Below, piece after piece: positions 24,985 through 34,275 of a stretch of DNA of 45,565 nucleotides. The stretch's first letter is position 1. Each line of letters begins with the position of its first letter. A program made the position numbers and the translations under genes. The DNA comes from Methanosarcinales archaeon (GTDB taxonomy: Archaea > Halobacteriota > Syntropharchaeia > Alkanophagales > Methanospirareceae). The stretch lies in contig JAUWQN010000006.1 of NCBI GenBank assembly GCA_030611045.1, positions 1-45,565 on the forward strand, read 5' to 3'. The notes beneath the pieces are model-generated. The model made no database searches. It was not told where the DNA came from and was given only the letters and a program-made list of their open reading frames with translations.

Positions 24985-25622
24985 ATTGCCGGTCTTTTAA
25001 CAGGCAGACAATCCCAAAACTTCTAAATGACAATAGTTGGTGTAACGGCACGATAAGCCTGATACCGAGAAAAAACGTTGTCAGTATCTCGTGCAAATAG
25101 CCAGTCTGCATTATATTCCTCTTTAAAGTCTATCATAAAATAAATTGATTTGCAATTTTACCCACAGAGGCAAAAGTTTTTTGAGAACGCTGATGAGTAG
25201 TTTAGAATGGTACCACAAAAGGGGGGATTTAGAATATGCAGCACAAACGGGGGGTGGTGCTAAAACACCAAGTAGTCCTACACCCACTCCCAAGTCCCCG
25301 AGTTATGAAGCCAAGCCATCTTTGCAGTTGGCGGCTTTTATTAGCGGTAGCTTATCTGGCTGGAGAGAAGAAGGAGATAGTTGTCATATCTCCATCCGGG
25401 TAGATCGCGCAAATTTTAGATAGCGAGTTCTTCCGGTGTTTTGGTGGTTGGTAAGTAAGGTATATCGCCATTCAAGAAACATACAGCATGCAGTGACAAT
25501 CTTTTGATCCCTGCACTTTCTTAGTTTTGAATGAAGCCGTCAAAACCGAAAAGCTTTTATATATAGTAGAGGTATCGAATTACAACTAAGGAGGAAAAAT
25601 AGAAGGAGAAAGAGGTGAAATA
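24985..25622. other. 638-nt gap between the two molybdoenzyme operons
   Basis: No convincing gene. A 92-codon frame at 25145-25423 is low in complexity (Pro/Ser/Thr repeats), has no family resemblance and lacks a good ribosome site. A short frame ending near 25401 finishes KEIVVISPSG, faintly like the end of the preceding ferredoxin (EKVIISP), and could be a duplicated scrap. Several G and C runs occur around 25219-25255. The right end carries the promoter of molybdoenzyme 2. Confidence 0.4.
25546..25566 (+). promoter_or_regulatory. BRE/TATA promoter of the formate-dehydrogenase-like operon
   Basis: CCGAAAAG followed by CTTTTATATATAG is a textbook archaeal TFB-recognition element and TATA box. 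It lies about 60-75 nt before the ATG at 25623. The same CCGAAAAG plus TTTATATA combination precedes ftsZ at 40041-40056. Confidence 0.7.
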
Positions 25623-28418
25623 ATGGCGACAAGAACAAAATCTATGGATAAAAGTAGTGGTATCAGATTGTCAAGGCGGACGTTCACTAAACTGACTGCC
25701 TTAGGAACTGCAGCGGCTCTTAGTGGCATCAGCAGTGTCGGTACGTCAGCAGCTGAAATCTTAGTACCTGCAGCAAGTGCGGCTCCTGCTCCCGGTGTAA
25801 AGCTCGTAAAATCTATCTGTTCCCACTGCGCTGTGGGATGCGGATTCCACGGGGTAATTGAGGATGGTGTATGTACAGGACTTGAGCCGTGGACCGATCA
25901 TCCCGTCTGTCAAGGTGGGATGTGTTCCAAGGGAACTTCGATAGCAGAGATGATCAACTCGGAGACACGGCTGAAATCCCCGATGAAGAAGGTCGGGGGC
26001 AAGTGGGTAAAGATCTCCTGGACCGAGGCGTTGGATGAGATTGCGAACAAGGTCAAGCAAGTACAGTCGACGTATGGACCCGACTCGATCTTCTGGATGG
26101 GTTCTGCCAAAATGACAAACGAGGAATGCTACTTATTCAGGAAATTTGCGGCCTTTAACGGCACGAATAACGTAGACCACCAGGCGCGGATCTGCCATTC
26201 CACAACCGTTTTTGGGATGGCGAACACCTGGAGCTTTGGTGCAATGACCAACTCGTGGAACGACATGCGACACTCAGGGTTGATCTTCTTCTGCGGTGAA
26301 AATGCTGCCAATTCGCATCCAGTCTCGATGCAGCATATCCTCGAGGCGAAGAGAAGAGGCGCAAAGTTCATCGTAGCAGACCCGCGATTTACGAAGTCCG
26401 CAGCACTGGCAGATCAGTACATACGATTCAGATCTGGCACAGACATAGCACTGATCATGGGGATGGCCAATTGGATTATCCAGAACGACTGGCACAACAA
26501 GGACTTCATCGCGGAGAGGGGTTACGGATTTGACGCATTCAAGGAGGAAGCGGCGAAATATACGCCTGAAGTGGTGGAGGACATCACCTGGGTTCCGGCA
26601 GAGACTCTCAAGGAGCTCGCGTACGATTGGGCACACCCACCTGCTGCTGAGCTCGGTGAAGACTCTGTAGCATGTATATGCTGGGCAATGGGTGCTACGC
26701 AGCATACGGTTGGTACGCATAACATCAGGTCGTTTGCATGCCTCTCAGCTCTTATGGGTTATGTTGGCAAACCAGGTGGAGGCTGTAATGCGTTCAGAGG
26801 GCATGACAATGTGCAGGGCGCGACCGACATGTGCATCTTATCCCACTCACTCCCAGCCTACTATGGGCTTTCTGATGGGGCGTGGAAGCACTGGGTCGGT
26901 GTCTGGAACAGGCATGCGCCAGTAACCTTCGATGAGATGAAGGCGAAGTTCGCGGAGCACAACGGCAAGTCATTGATAAACGTGAAGGGACTTACAGATT
27001 CACGGTGGTACGAAGGTGTGCTCAACACTGATGAATTCCCGGTTAATCAGCCAAATCCGGTCAAGATGGCTTTCGTCTGGGGCCATTCACTGAACTCGAT
27101 CACAGAGATGAAGAAAATGAAGCAGGCGATGGAAAAGGTCGAACTGCTTGTTGGCGTGGATCCACATGCGACGATTGCAGCATCCCTTGCGGATAGACCT
27201 GATGGAATTATAGTACTGCCTGCATCTACGGTCTTCGAGAAAGACGGAAGCGTTTCGAACAGTGCGAGACAGGTGCAGTGGAGGAACACGCTGGTAGAGC
27301 CTATGTACGACAGCAGGACTGACTACTGGATCATGAAGGAGCTTGCAACCCGGCTTGGGTTCGGTGCGCACTTCACGTACAACAGCCCCGAAGATATAAC
27401 CCGAGAGTTCAACCTGGGTATGCGTGTAATCATGATGAAGCAATCGCCGGAGCGGTTAAAGAAGCAGCAGCAATACTGTGCTGATTTCGGTGTTGAGGAC
27501 TGCCAGGCGAAAAGCGGACCCTGTGCTGGCGAATACTATGGACTGCCATGGCCATGCTGGAATGATGAACATCCGGGAACACCGTTGTTATACAGGAATG
27601 ATGTCCCGATTTCAGAAGGTGGTAACGATTTCAGAACCAAATTCAAAGACGCAGCCCAATCTACACCCGGTAACCCGGTCTCGGATGATGGCGTGAGCAT
27701 GTTAGCAACGGGAGGATACGACGAGTTGAACAGCGATGGCACACCAGGTGGTGGCTGGAAGACAGAACTCGACGAGGATTTCAAAGATATAATTGCGCAG
27801 AACCTCTGCCCGTCAGGCTCTGGAAGAATGAGATTCCGAGCATGGAACTTGCCAGACTTTGTTCCTACACACAGAGAGCCGATAGAAAGCCCGAGACCCG
27901 ACCTGATTGACAAATATCCGACATACGATGACGTTGCGGACCATTACCGTATCCCGTGCAAGTATAAGACGATACAGCAGGAACGGAAGAATCTGGTGAA
28001 TGAGGGCTTCCCACTCATACTTACCACGGGAAGACAGGTAGAGCACATGGGTGGCGGCGCAGAGACGAGGTCATGTCATTACCTTGTGGAGCTTCAGCCG
28101 GAGATGTATGCAGAGATAAATCCAAAAACTGCTGGAAGCATAGGTGTCAAACATTGGGACTACGTATGGGTAGAGACGCTGAGAGGACGGTGCAAGGTGA
28201 GAGCGTATGTGACGGAGCGTGTGAACGACCAGACAGTATTCATGCCATACCACTGGGCAGGCTGGTTTGAAGGCGAGTCCTATGCGGACAGATGGCCGGA
28301 AGGAACCTGTGAACTCGCACTCGGTGATTCGGTCAACATAATATGTGTGGACGGATACGACAGGACATCGAACATGCAAGAGACAAAGGCATGCCAGTGT
28401 AAGGTGTACAAGTTTTAG
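25623..28418 (+). CDS. Tat-exported formate-dehydrogenase-N-like catalytic subunit
   Basis: A 931-residue molybdopterin enzyme. The Tat signal is SRRTFTKLTALG at 18-29, and C66, C69, C73 and C101 hold a [4Fe-4S] cluster. The block VDHQARICHST closely matches the FdhG/FdoG active-site motif. C191 stands where many homologues have selenocysteine and H192 is the conserved partner. AMTNSWNDM follows, also as in Fdh-N. It should oxidise formate, or reduce CO2, outside the membrane. It belongs to an operon with the four-cluster subunit and an anchor. Another substrate in the same family cannot be excluded. Confidence 0.85.
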   Translation: MATRTKSMDKSSGIRLSRRTFTKLTALGTAAALSGISSVGTSAAEILVPAASAAPAPGVKLVKSICSHCAVGCGFHGVIEDGVCTGLEPWTDHPVCQGGMCSKGTSIAEMINSETRLKSPMKKVGGKWVKISWTEALDEIANKVKQVQSTYGPDSIFWMGSAKMTNEECYLFRKFAAFNGTNNVDHQARICHSTTVFGMANTWSFGAMTNSWNDMRHSGLIFFCGENAANSHPVSMQHILEAKRRGAKFIVADPRFTKSAALADQYIRFRSGTDIALIMGMANWIIQNDWHNKDFIAERGYGFDAFKEEAAKYTPEVVEDITWVPAETLKELAYDWAHPPAAELGEDSVACICWAMGATQHTVGTHNIRSFACLSALMGYVGKPGGGCNAFRGHDNVQGATDMCILSHSLPAYYGLSDGAWKHWVGVWNRHAPVTFDEMKAKFAEHNGKSLINVKGLTDSRWYEGVLNTDEFPVNQPNPVKMAFVWGHSLNSITEMKKMKQAMEKVELLVGVDPHATIAASLADRPDGIIVLPASTVFEKDGSVSNSARQVQWRNTLVEPMYDSRTDYWIMKELATRLGFGAHFTYNSPEDITREFNLGMRVIMMKQSPERLKKQQQYCADFGVEDCQAKSGPCAGEYYGLPWPCWNDEHPGTPLLYRNDVPISEGGNDFRTKFKDAAQSTPGNPVSDDGVSMLATGGYDELNSDGTPGGGWKTELDEDFKDIIAQNLCPSGSGRMRFRAWNLPDFVPTHREPIESPRPDLIDKYPTYDDVADHYRIPCKYKTIQQERKNLVNEGFPLILTTGRQVEHMGGGAETRSCHYLVELQPEMYAEINPKTAGSIGVKHWDYVWVETLRGRCKVRAYVTERVNDQTVFMPYHWAGWFEGESYADRWPEGTCELALGDSVNIICVDGYDRTSNMQETKACQCKVYKF

Positions 28419-28437
28419 GAGGCAATGAGAAAGAAAA

Positions 28438-28974
28438 ATGACGACGTATAAATTCCTGAACGTGATTGAGAAATGCATAAACTGCGGAGGGTGTTTTGCC
28501 ATCTGCAAAGATACGAACAAGGTACCACATGGAACCGCCAGAGTGAAGATAGTGACAATTAACGAGGGCGTACCCGGCGAGAGGAATATACCAGTCTCCT
28601 GTATGCACTGCACGAATCCACCCTGTGAGGCTGCATGTCCAGTGAAGGCGATCGAACAGCGAGCGGACGGTGTAGTTCTGGTGGATAAGGACAAGTGCAT
28701 AGGCTGCGGATATTGCGGTTGGGCATGCCCGTTTGGCGCGCCACAGTATCCACATGATCTGCATGGTGCGGCCGCGGAATACGAGGGGATAATGGACAAG
28801 TGCACGTTATGCGTGACGCCTTTCGTGCCGGGAGCCACACTGAAATCGCCACAGCCGAAGTGTGCACAGTTCTGCTCGACAAAGTGCCGTCTCGGAGGAG
28901 ATATAAACGAGATATTGCCACAGTATAGAGAAGCGAAGGCTCGGAACATAATTGCTTGGCAAGAGCGGGTGTAA
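28438..28974 (+). CDS. Iron-sulfur subunit of the formate-dehydrogenase-like complex
   Basis: A 178-residue DmsB/FdhB-type protein. Cysteine groups in order are CINCGGCFAICKDTN, CMHCTNPPCEAACPVKAI, CIGCGYCGWACPFGAP and a final set CTLC...KCAQFCSTKC, giving four cubane sites. The start ATG at 28438 follows the catalytic gene by 19 nt. It should pass electrons from the catalytic subunit to the anchor. It differs from the ferredoxin subunit at 24493 mainly in its longer C-terminal loop. Confidence 0.92.
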   Translation: MTTYKFLNVIEKCINCGGCFAICKDTNKVPHGTARVKIVTINEGVPGERNIPVSCMHCTNPPCEAACPVKAIEQRADGVVLVDKDKCIGCGYCGWACPFGAPQYPHDLHGAAAEYEGIMDKCTLCVTPFVPGATLKSPQPKCAQFCSTKCRLGGDINEILPQYREAKARNIIAWQERV

Positions 28975-28991
28975 AGGAGGGATAGGTAACA

Positions 28992-29993
28992 ATGAGTAGT
29001 GCAGTTACAGCATACGTGGTCTTCACGGTGTTCACTCAGATGTCAGTGGGTGCGTTGATAGCAATGCTTATCGCCGACTTCCTTGCGAAGAGTAAAGAGG
29101 ATGCGAAGTTCTTTGAGACCGGGGCATGGATCTGTGTCCCGGTTGCCGCTATCGGCTTGATTGGTATACTTTCACACGAGGCACGACCGATCTTAGCGAT
29201 GATAACGATGACTAAAAACGTGAGTGCATCATTGCTGAGTCAAGAAGTACTGTTGCTTACGATTTTTGTCACCTTAGCAGTGGTGTATACCGCGATGTGG
29301 ATATTAGAGCCGGAATACGGTAGTCTCAAAGGATTCCCAGTGATACCTGCGATAGTAGGGAAGCTAATGCCGCTCAGGAAGCCTGTTGGAGTCTTAGCTG
29401 CAGTGGTGGGACTTGTGTTCCCCTATATAAGTGCGGCTGCATACATGATGTACACACTCCCCTCTTTGAATCATCCAACGACGATACTGTTCTTCTACGT
29501 TACCGCTCTGCTTGCAGGCGTAACGGCAGTAGCAGCAGTTCTTTCAGTGAAATATATGCTGAAAAAAGAGGGAGACGAGCCTTTAGCACAGATGCTCTGG
29601 ATTACAGTGGGAACCGCGCTTGTGATGATCATCGTGCTTGCCGTAGGACTTTGTCTGAATACCGGCATGCTACAAGTCGCGGAGACAGAATATGCACAAG
29701 TTGCGCAACAGGAAACGCTAACAAGCATGTTGTCGGGCGAATACTCTACGCTATACATGGCACGATGGGTAATAGGCGTTGGACTGGCTCTCTTATGCAC
29801 CATAGCACTTGCATTGCCACTGAGGAATAAGAGCATGGCAACAGCTTCGATGATAGCAATTGTTCTGTTCATCGTCGTGTTCAGCGGTGAGGTTATGGGA
29901 CGAACAGTAATGTTTGGTACGAACGTGCCTTTTGGTGATGTCTGTCACGCCTTACCCAGCATAGAGACATTCTATACCACAATTGGGCTATAA
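28992..29993 (+). CDS. DmsC-like membrane anchor subunit
   Basis: A 333-residue integral membrane protein with about eight helices (near 8-30, 46-66, 82-104, 130-153, 160-184, 195-218, 258-281 and 285-307). The late motif GEVMGRTVMFG matches the conserved GE(x)2GR region of DmsC anchors, the quinone/quinol-side subunits of DMSO-reductase-like complexes. It follows the iron-sulfur gene by 17 nt, behind a GGAGGGATAGG ribosome site. It would pass electrons between the membrane carrier pool (methanophenazine or quinone) and the exported enzyme. Confidence 0.85.
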   Translation: MSSAVTAYVVFTVFTQMSVGALIAMLIADFLAKSKEDAKFFETGAWICVPVAAIGLIGILSHEARPILAMITMTKNVSASLLSQEVLLLTIFVTLAVVYTAMWILEPEYGSLKGFPVIPAIVGKLMPLRKPVGVLAAVVGLVFPYISAAAYMMYTLPSLNHPTTILFFYVTALLAGVTAVAAVLSVKYMLKKEGDEPLAQMLWITVGTALVMIIVLAVGLCLNTGMLQVAETEYAQVAQQETLTSMLSGEYSTLYMARWVIGVGLALLCTIALALPLRNKSMATASMIAIVLFIVVFSGEVMGRTVMFGTNVPFGDVCHALPSIETFYTTIGL

Positions 29994-30009
29994 TAGACAA
30001 AAAATAAAT

Positions 30010-30053
30010 GGTTGTGGTTTGAAAAAGCCACAACCCACTATTTCTTTTTTTAT
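30010..30053 (+). terminator. Terminator of the formate-dehydrogenase-like operon
   Basis: GGTTGTGGTTT (30010-30020) pairs with AAGCCACAACC (30025-30035) through one G-T wobble around a GAAA loop, giving an 11-bp stem. A T-rich tract (TTTCTTTTTTTATTTT) follows. It lies 16 nt after the anchor gene stop and faces a minus-strand gene, so it separates convergent units. Confidence 0.75.
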
Positions 30054-30086
30054 TTTCGCTATAATTGTGTAATTTATGGTTTTGAC

Positions 30087-30563
30087 TTACTTAAAAGAAG
30101 CTATAATCGTTTTCCTGCATTTAACGCGGGCACCTTCTTCCACCAGTATCTCGAACCCGCAGGGGATGCTTATATCCACACGAGAGCCAAAACAAATCTT
30201 ACCTATCCGTTCACCTTTCCTTATTTCCTGCCCGTCTTCAACTTCGCAGATTATTTTCCGTGTAAAAAAACCCGCTATTTGCACTACTGTTATATCGCCA
30301 TATTCTGTGCTCAGTTCTATGGTATTTTTCGTGTTGAAATCGCTGCTGCGGAAGAAAGCTGGCTTAAATAATCCCTTTTCAGGTGTTATTTTTTTCACCA
30401 CGCCGTCTAATGGCGCGGTAGTGATATGCACATTATGAAGATGCATAAATATGGTGATCGTTCTGCTTTCTTCTCCGATTCTTAATATTTTACCGCTTGC
30501 CGGTGAGAGCATGTGTTCGTTCATGTGATTTTCTTTACTCCTGTTAATCCGTCTTGAAGCCAT
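30087..30563 (-). CDS. Phosphatidylserine/archaetidylserine decarboxylase-like protein
   Basis: A short Psd-family protein (158 aa from 30563, or 145 aa from ATG 30524). Family features are LSPASGKI at the start, [34 protein letters not shown] and the autoprocessing site [10 protein letters not shown], where Gly-Ser cleavage creates the pyruvoyl group. In archaea this enzyme makes archaetidylethanolamine. The longer start overlaps pcm by 20 nt, suggesting one transcript with it. Confidence 0.88.
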   Translation of the reverse strand: MASRRINRSKENHMNEHMLSPASGKILRIGEESRTITIFMHLHNVHITTAPLDGVVKKITPEKGLFKPAFFRSSDFNTKNTIELSTEYGDITVVQIAGFFTRKIICEVEDGQEIRKGERIGKICFGSRVDISIPCGFEILVEEGARVKCRKTIIASFK

Positions 30564-31197
30564 ATCTTCCTAACAAAGGCACGAAAACAACATCGCATTT
30601 TCGTTCCCGCTCTACTCCGTTTTTCTTCTCCACCAAATACAACACTTGCTGGTATTTTCCGATAGGTATAACCATTTTTCCACCGGTTTTTAACTGCTCA
30701 AGTAACGGCGGCGGCACATCAGGAGCAGCGCAGGTCACACTTATTTTGTCGTATGGCGCATGTTCGGACTGTCCAAGGGTTCCGTCACTGAGTATCACTG
30801 TCACATTCTTATATCCTGCATGCTTCAAGTTCTCCTTCGAAAACTCAACCAGCCACTTGATCCTTTCTACGGAATAAACATGCCCTTCATCGCCAATCAT
30901 CTCAGCAATAACCGCGGCATGGTACCCGGACCCTGCGCCAATTTCAAGCACTTTATCGCCCTTTTTGAGCTCTAAGTGATCGCACATCATCGCAACCATG
31001 TGTGGTGCGCTTATCGTTTGTCCTTCTCCGATAGGCAACGGATAATCGCCGTATGCCTGGTCAATGATAGGAGGAGGTACAAAAAGGTGCCTTTTGACAC
31101 GCATCATTGCTTTTAAAACACCTTCACTTACACCTTGCCTCCAGAGAAGTTCAACCAGCCGCTTCCGCTCTTCCTCGTATCCTCGCGCCTCTTCCAT
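30544..31197 (-). CDS. pcm: Protein-L-isoaspartate O-methyltransferase
   Basis: A 217-residue SAM-dependent enzyme that starts repair of isoaspartyl residues in aged proteins. It has the family N-terminus [30 protein letters not shown]. Motif I is [14 protein letters not shown] at about residue 85, and [15 protein letters not shown] with [16 protein letters not shown] follow. It overlaps the decarboxylase gene. A divergent or unrelated transcript lies upstream past 31197. Confidence 0.95.
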   Translation of the reverse strand: MEEARGYEEERKRLVELLWRQGVSEGVLKAMMRVKRHLFVPPPIIDQAYGDYPLPIGEGQTISAPHMVAMMCDHLELKKGDKVLEIGAGSGYHAAVIAEMIGDEGHVYSVERIKWLVEFSKENLKHAGYKNVTVILSDGTLGQSEHAPYDKISVTCAAPDVPPPLLEQLKTGGKMVIPIGKYQQVLYLVEKKNGVERERKCDVVFVPLLGRYGFKTD

Positions 31198-31316
31198 CTT
31201 TCAGTTAGATAGATAGATATTAAATTAATTAAAAATTATGACTTATGAATTTTGCTACACTACACAGATGATTCTTAGGTATTCGCTCGCTGTAATTGCA
31301 GGTATTCACCATCACC

Positions 31317-31844
31317 TCACCATTCTTCCTCAGCTCTCCGCTTCCTCTCCAAGAGATTATATACCGAGCTATGATGTGAACCGTGTATCAGCATCGCTAT
31401 TGCTTCATGCGCACTTCGTATCTGATGTGCATACCCAATCAAGCTTATAGTCTTCCCGTAAACCGAGATTTTAACGTCTGCCAGGTTCTCTATAGTCTGT
31501 CTCGTTTTTCCATTTCGCCCTATTACACGTCCTTTCACCCGGTTTAAGGTCTTTGGAGAGAGATGAGAGAGTGAAATTACTTCAAAGAGTAGTAAATCGT
31601 CATCAAGTAGTTTAAAAGCACTTTCTGGAGAAAACCCCCTGCCAATCGCCTTTACCACCTCAGCCACTCGTAGCGTTTTTACTGGGTCTCCGCCCTCTAT
31701 GCTTTCTATACGCACTTCTCCTTCAGTACTATCTACGGTTATCGTACTCTCCGATTTCTTCTCTATATCGTCTTTTACGAATCCATTATGACCGATGAGT
31801 ACACCTATTCTATCATGAGGAATCTTAACGTGCTGGGTCATCAT
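31317..31844 (-). CDS. KH-domain RNA-binding protein (Pno1/Dim2-like)
   Basis: A 175-residue protein with two KH modules: IPHDRIGVLIGHNGFVKDDIEKK near the start and VKGRVIGRNGKTRQTIENLADVKI at about residue 105, each with a GxxG loop. This is the archaeal relative of Pno1/Dim2, which binds the 3' end of small-subunit rRNA precursors. Its start touches the stop of rio1, whose product acts in the same 40S/30S maturation step in eukaryotes, so the operon context supports the call. Confidence 0.88.
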   Translation of the reverse strand: MMTQHVKIPHDRIGVLIGHNGFVKDDIEKKSESTITVDSTEGEVRIESIEGGDPVKTLRVAEVVKAIGRGFSPESAFKLLDDDLLLFEVISLSHLSPKTLNRVKGRVIGRNGKTRQTIENLADVKISVYGKTISLIGYAHQIRSAHEAIAMLIHGSHHSSVYNLLERKRRAEEEW

Positions 31845-32692
31845 TAGCCCTTCACCATCCGCATTATTTCATCTTCTGAGTGATTTAGACCAAGTTTATT
31901 GAAGTATATAACGATATTTCTCACGTCCCTCTGGAGAAACTTATCGGCATGAGAATGGCCTAAAAGCAGGGATTGCCCCATATCTATCAATATCGGCTCT
32001 ATTTCAATTTCTGCGCCAGTGTTTGCGGTTGTTTCAAATTCACGCTCCACATAGCCTTTCATCACGATATTGTACTCACTGAGATCTGCATGCACCAGCT
32101 TTCCTTTCTCATACAAGGTTTTTACAGAGGTAATGATACGCAGAAAGAGCTCTTCGGGTTCAAAATCATCTTTGAGGATGTCTACCGGAATGTCCTTCAA
32201 TCGTGGCGCTGCTATTCCTTCTTTTCCTATAAACGCCATTATCAGCACGTTTTTATCGCAGACAATCGGCTGGGGGACCAGAACACCGGCATCAAAAGCC
32301 CGTTTGAGATTCCTGAACTCCTTACGAGCCCATGCGAATATGATGCTCCTGTGATCTTTCTTTATATTTTTAAATCGTGGGTCGCCAATAATATAATCAA
32401 GCATGGCATTGAAGTTGGCGGTGCTTATTTTATATATCTTTATCGCCAGTTCCTCTTCTTCAGCGCCTAACGCATGAAAGATAACAGATTCCTTGCCCCT
32501 ACTTATAGGGCCACCCAACGCGGTTATTATCCCTTTATTTGAGAACTTATACAGCGTTTCCAACGTAGGGATGTCGAAGACGTATTGCTCTGTTTTTCGA
32601 TCGCGATAATCCTTTTTCCTGCGCTTACCTTTGGGTAATTGCCGATCGCTCACCCACTTTTCTATTTCAAATAGCCCTTCTTTCTCAGCCAT
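31844..32692 (-). CDS. rio1: RIO1 serine/threonine protein kinase
   Basis: An atypical kinase/ATPase of 282 residues involved in small-subunit maturation. It has the P-loop-like [16 protein letters not shown] (RIO type), the catalytic loop [11 protein letters not shown] and the metal-binding LIDMGQS. The C-terminus is short. It overlaps the aIF1A gene by 31 nt at its 5' end and abuts the KH gene at its 3' end: aIF1A-rio1-KH is a common archaeal order. Confidence 0.94.
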   Translation of the reverse strand: MAEKEGLFEIEKWVSDRQLPKGKRRKKDYRDRKTEQYVFDIPTLETLYKFSNKGIITALGGPISRGKESVIFHALGAEEEELAIKIYKISTANFNAMLDYIIGDPRFKNIKKDHRSIIFAWARKEFRNLKRAFDAGVLVPQPIVCDKNVLIMAFIGKEGIAAPRLKDIPVDILKDDFEPEELFLRIITSVKTLYEKGKLVHADLSEYNIVMKGYVEREFETTANTGAEIEIEPILIDMGQSLLLGHSHADKFLQRDVRNIVIYFNKLGLNHSEDEIMRMVKG

Positions 32693-32961
32693 TCTACTTG
32701 TGGTCGCTTATATCGGTAGACAACCTCGCCCTTTTCATCCTGAAAGTCCCAAGGAACAACTATTACCACATCACCAACGGCAACCCATTGCCTCCGCTTC
32801 AACCTACCAGGGATTCGCCCCATCCGTTCAACTCCATCTAGGCACTGGACTGTTACTCGTCGCCCTCCTAACATCTTATCTACTATCCCCAACACTTCTC
32901 TCTTCCTTTTCTGCGGAATACGCACGCGTATTACTTCTTCCGGTTCTCCTGGTTTATTCAA
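32662..32961 (-). CDS. eif1A: Translation initiation factor aIF1A
   Basis: A 99-residue OB-fold factor promoting initiator-tRNA binding and scanning-type start selection. Characteristic sequence: [32 protein letters not shown], then [22 protein letters not shown] and a C-terminal [15 protein letters not shown]. It is the promoter-proximal gene of the aIF1A-rio1-KH unit; a divergent GTPase gene begins 193 nt away. Confidence 0.95.
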   Translation of the reverse strand: MNKPGEPEEVIRVRIPQKRKREVLGIVDKMLGGRRVTVQCLDGVERMGRIPGRLKRRQWVAVGDVVIVVPWDFQDEKGEVVYRYKRPQVEWLRKKGYLK

Positions 32962-33153
32962 CTTTTTCTCCTCTTCGGCTCGGCGACCTCCCTTATTTTG
33001 CCCTTTCTCAGGTTTTTCCCCAACGCCTTTGCGAAAGATTTAAATTGAATGTGAGTATTATGAAGAGCAAAGAGATATAGTAATATTAAGTTTACGCGTA
33101 TCTTCGAGTAAAAAGTACTATTATAGGTATAGAGAAGAAGGAAGGTAGAAGAG

Positions 33154-33882
33154 ATGAAGTTGAGGAAAAGGAGGAAGGGCATTTTATCACGGCTGCTAAG
33201 AGCTTTGTTTTTCAGGAAGGTAACGGCAAAGATAGGCATCTACGGGCCGCCGAATGCAGGGAAGACCACGTTGGCGAATAGAATAATCCATACGTTTGTG
33301 GATGAGAACGAGGATATTGGAGTGTCCACTGAGGTCCCTCATGAGACGCGACGAGCAGTCAGAAGGGAAGGGGTACTCATAGATTTGAAATCGAAGTCCG
33401 AGCAGAACCCGTACCTTAACGCAAACCCTGACTCAAACGTAACATCAACCACAGAGCAAAAGCCGCGAGCAGGGAAATCAAAATTGAAGCTTGATATCGT
33501 TGATACGCCTGGATTAGCGACGAAGATAGATTTTCACGATTTTATGGCTTTCGGGTTAGAAGAGAAGGAAGCGAAAAAGAGGGCGAAAGAGGCGACGGAA
33601 GGCGTTATAGAGGCGATAAAATGGCTCGATGATATTGATGGCGTTCTGCTCTTGATGGATGCAACCGAAGATCCGTATACGCAAACGAACATTGTGATCA
33701 TCGGTAATTTAGAAGCACGGAGCATCCCGATGATCGTTGTTGCGAATAAAATGGACCTCGCGGAGGCGGCACCACAGAGGATAGCAGATGCGTTTCCTCA
33801 GCACACGGTCATACCCATATCGGCATTAAAAGGAGATAATATGGGTGAGTTGTATAGGGAAATGACGAGGAGGTTCAGGTGA
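33154..33882 (+). CDS. arvA: Era-like small GTPase, ArvA/OapA type
   Basis: A 242-residue GTPase with a basic N-terminus. G1 is GPPNAGKTT near residue 32, G3 DTPG, G4 NKMD and G5 SALKG. Between G1 and G3 lies a low-complexity insertion rich in Asn/Ser/Thr (about 88-108). It is followed by a DUF2073 gene and a zinc-ribbon gene. This trio is conserved in euryarchaea, and the GTPase has been linked to extracellular vesicle formation in haloarchaea (named ArvA, formerly OapA). Assignment to that orthologue group is from memory of the family and the context. Confidence 0.75.
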   Translation: MKLRKRRKGILSRLLRALFFRKVTAKIGIYGPPNAGKTTLANRIIHTFVDENEDIGVSTEVPHETRRAVRREGVLIDLKSKSEQNPYLNANPDSNVTSTTEQKPRAGKSKLKLDIVDTPGLATKIDFHDFMAFGLEEKEAKKRAKEATEGVIEAIKWLDDIDGVLLLMDATEDPYTQTNIVIIGNLEARSIPMIVVANKMDLAEAAPQRIADAFPQHTVIPISALKGDNMGELYREMTRRFR

Positions 33883-33918
33883 AATGGAAGGTTTTGAGCT
33901 AATGGGGGGAGTTAAACG

Positions 33919-34251
33919 ATGGAAATAAAGATGGATCTGATATCTGAAGATAAAATAAATTCGATGGGCTCGACGGAGAAGCTGAGATTTATACTTGATG
34001 GCGTGAAGTCTGGTAATATCGTGATATTAGAGGGCGGTCTGACATCGGAAGAGCAGATGAAGCTCATAGAGCTCACCATGACGGAGGTAAGCGACGATTT
34101 CCCTGGCATAGAGATAAGTGGCTATCAGGCAAAGCGGAGTTTTTTTAATCTGAGGAGAAAGCCGCGACTCACCGTGATCGGGCCTGCGAAGGTGATGCGC
34201 ACGATAAAGAAGGATAAGGACTTGATAAGCGCAGTCGTTTCCGCGGTCTGA
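33919..34251 (+). CDS. arvB: DUF2073 protein (ArvB/OapB-like)
   Basis: A 110-residue protein without membrane segments. It contains LRFILDGVKSGNIVILEGGLTSEEQMKLIELTM and a basic C-terminal half, AKRSFFNLRRKPRLTVIGP. The domain is known mainly from euryarchaea and occurs next to the Era-like GTPase. Starts ATG after a GGGGGAG ribosome site, 36 nt behind the GTPase stop. Its biochemical role is unknown. Confidence 0.72.
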   Translation: MEIKMDLISEDKINSMGSTEKLRFILDGVKSGNIVILEGGLTSEEQMKLIELTMTEVSDDFPGIEISGYQAKRSFFNLRRKPRLTVIGPAKVMRTIKKDKDLISAVVSAV

Positions 34252-34275
34252 TCTAAGTAACTAAGATGGAAGAAG

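Noticed and set aside
25145-25423. 92-codon plus-strand frame in the gap between molybdoenzyme operons
   Set aside because: Low-complexity Pro/Ser/Thr content, non-ATG or poorly placed starts and no recognisable domain.
25623-28418. Selenocysteine in the formate-dehydrogenase-like enzyme
   Set aside because: The active-site codon is TGC (Cys191), not TGA.
28071-28949. 292-codon minus-strand frame opposite the formate-dehydrogenase-like genes
   Set aside because: It spans two real genes on the other strand and shows only reversed-cysteine composition.
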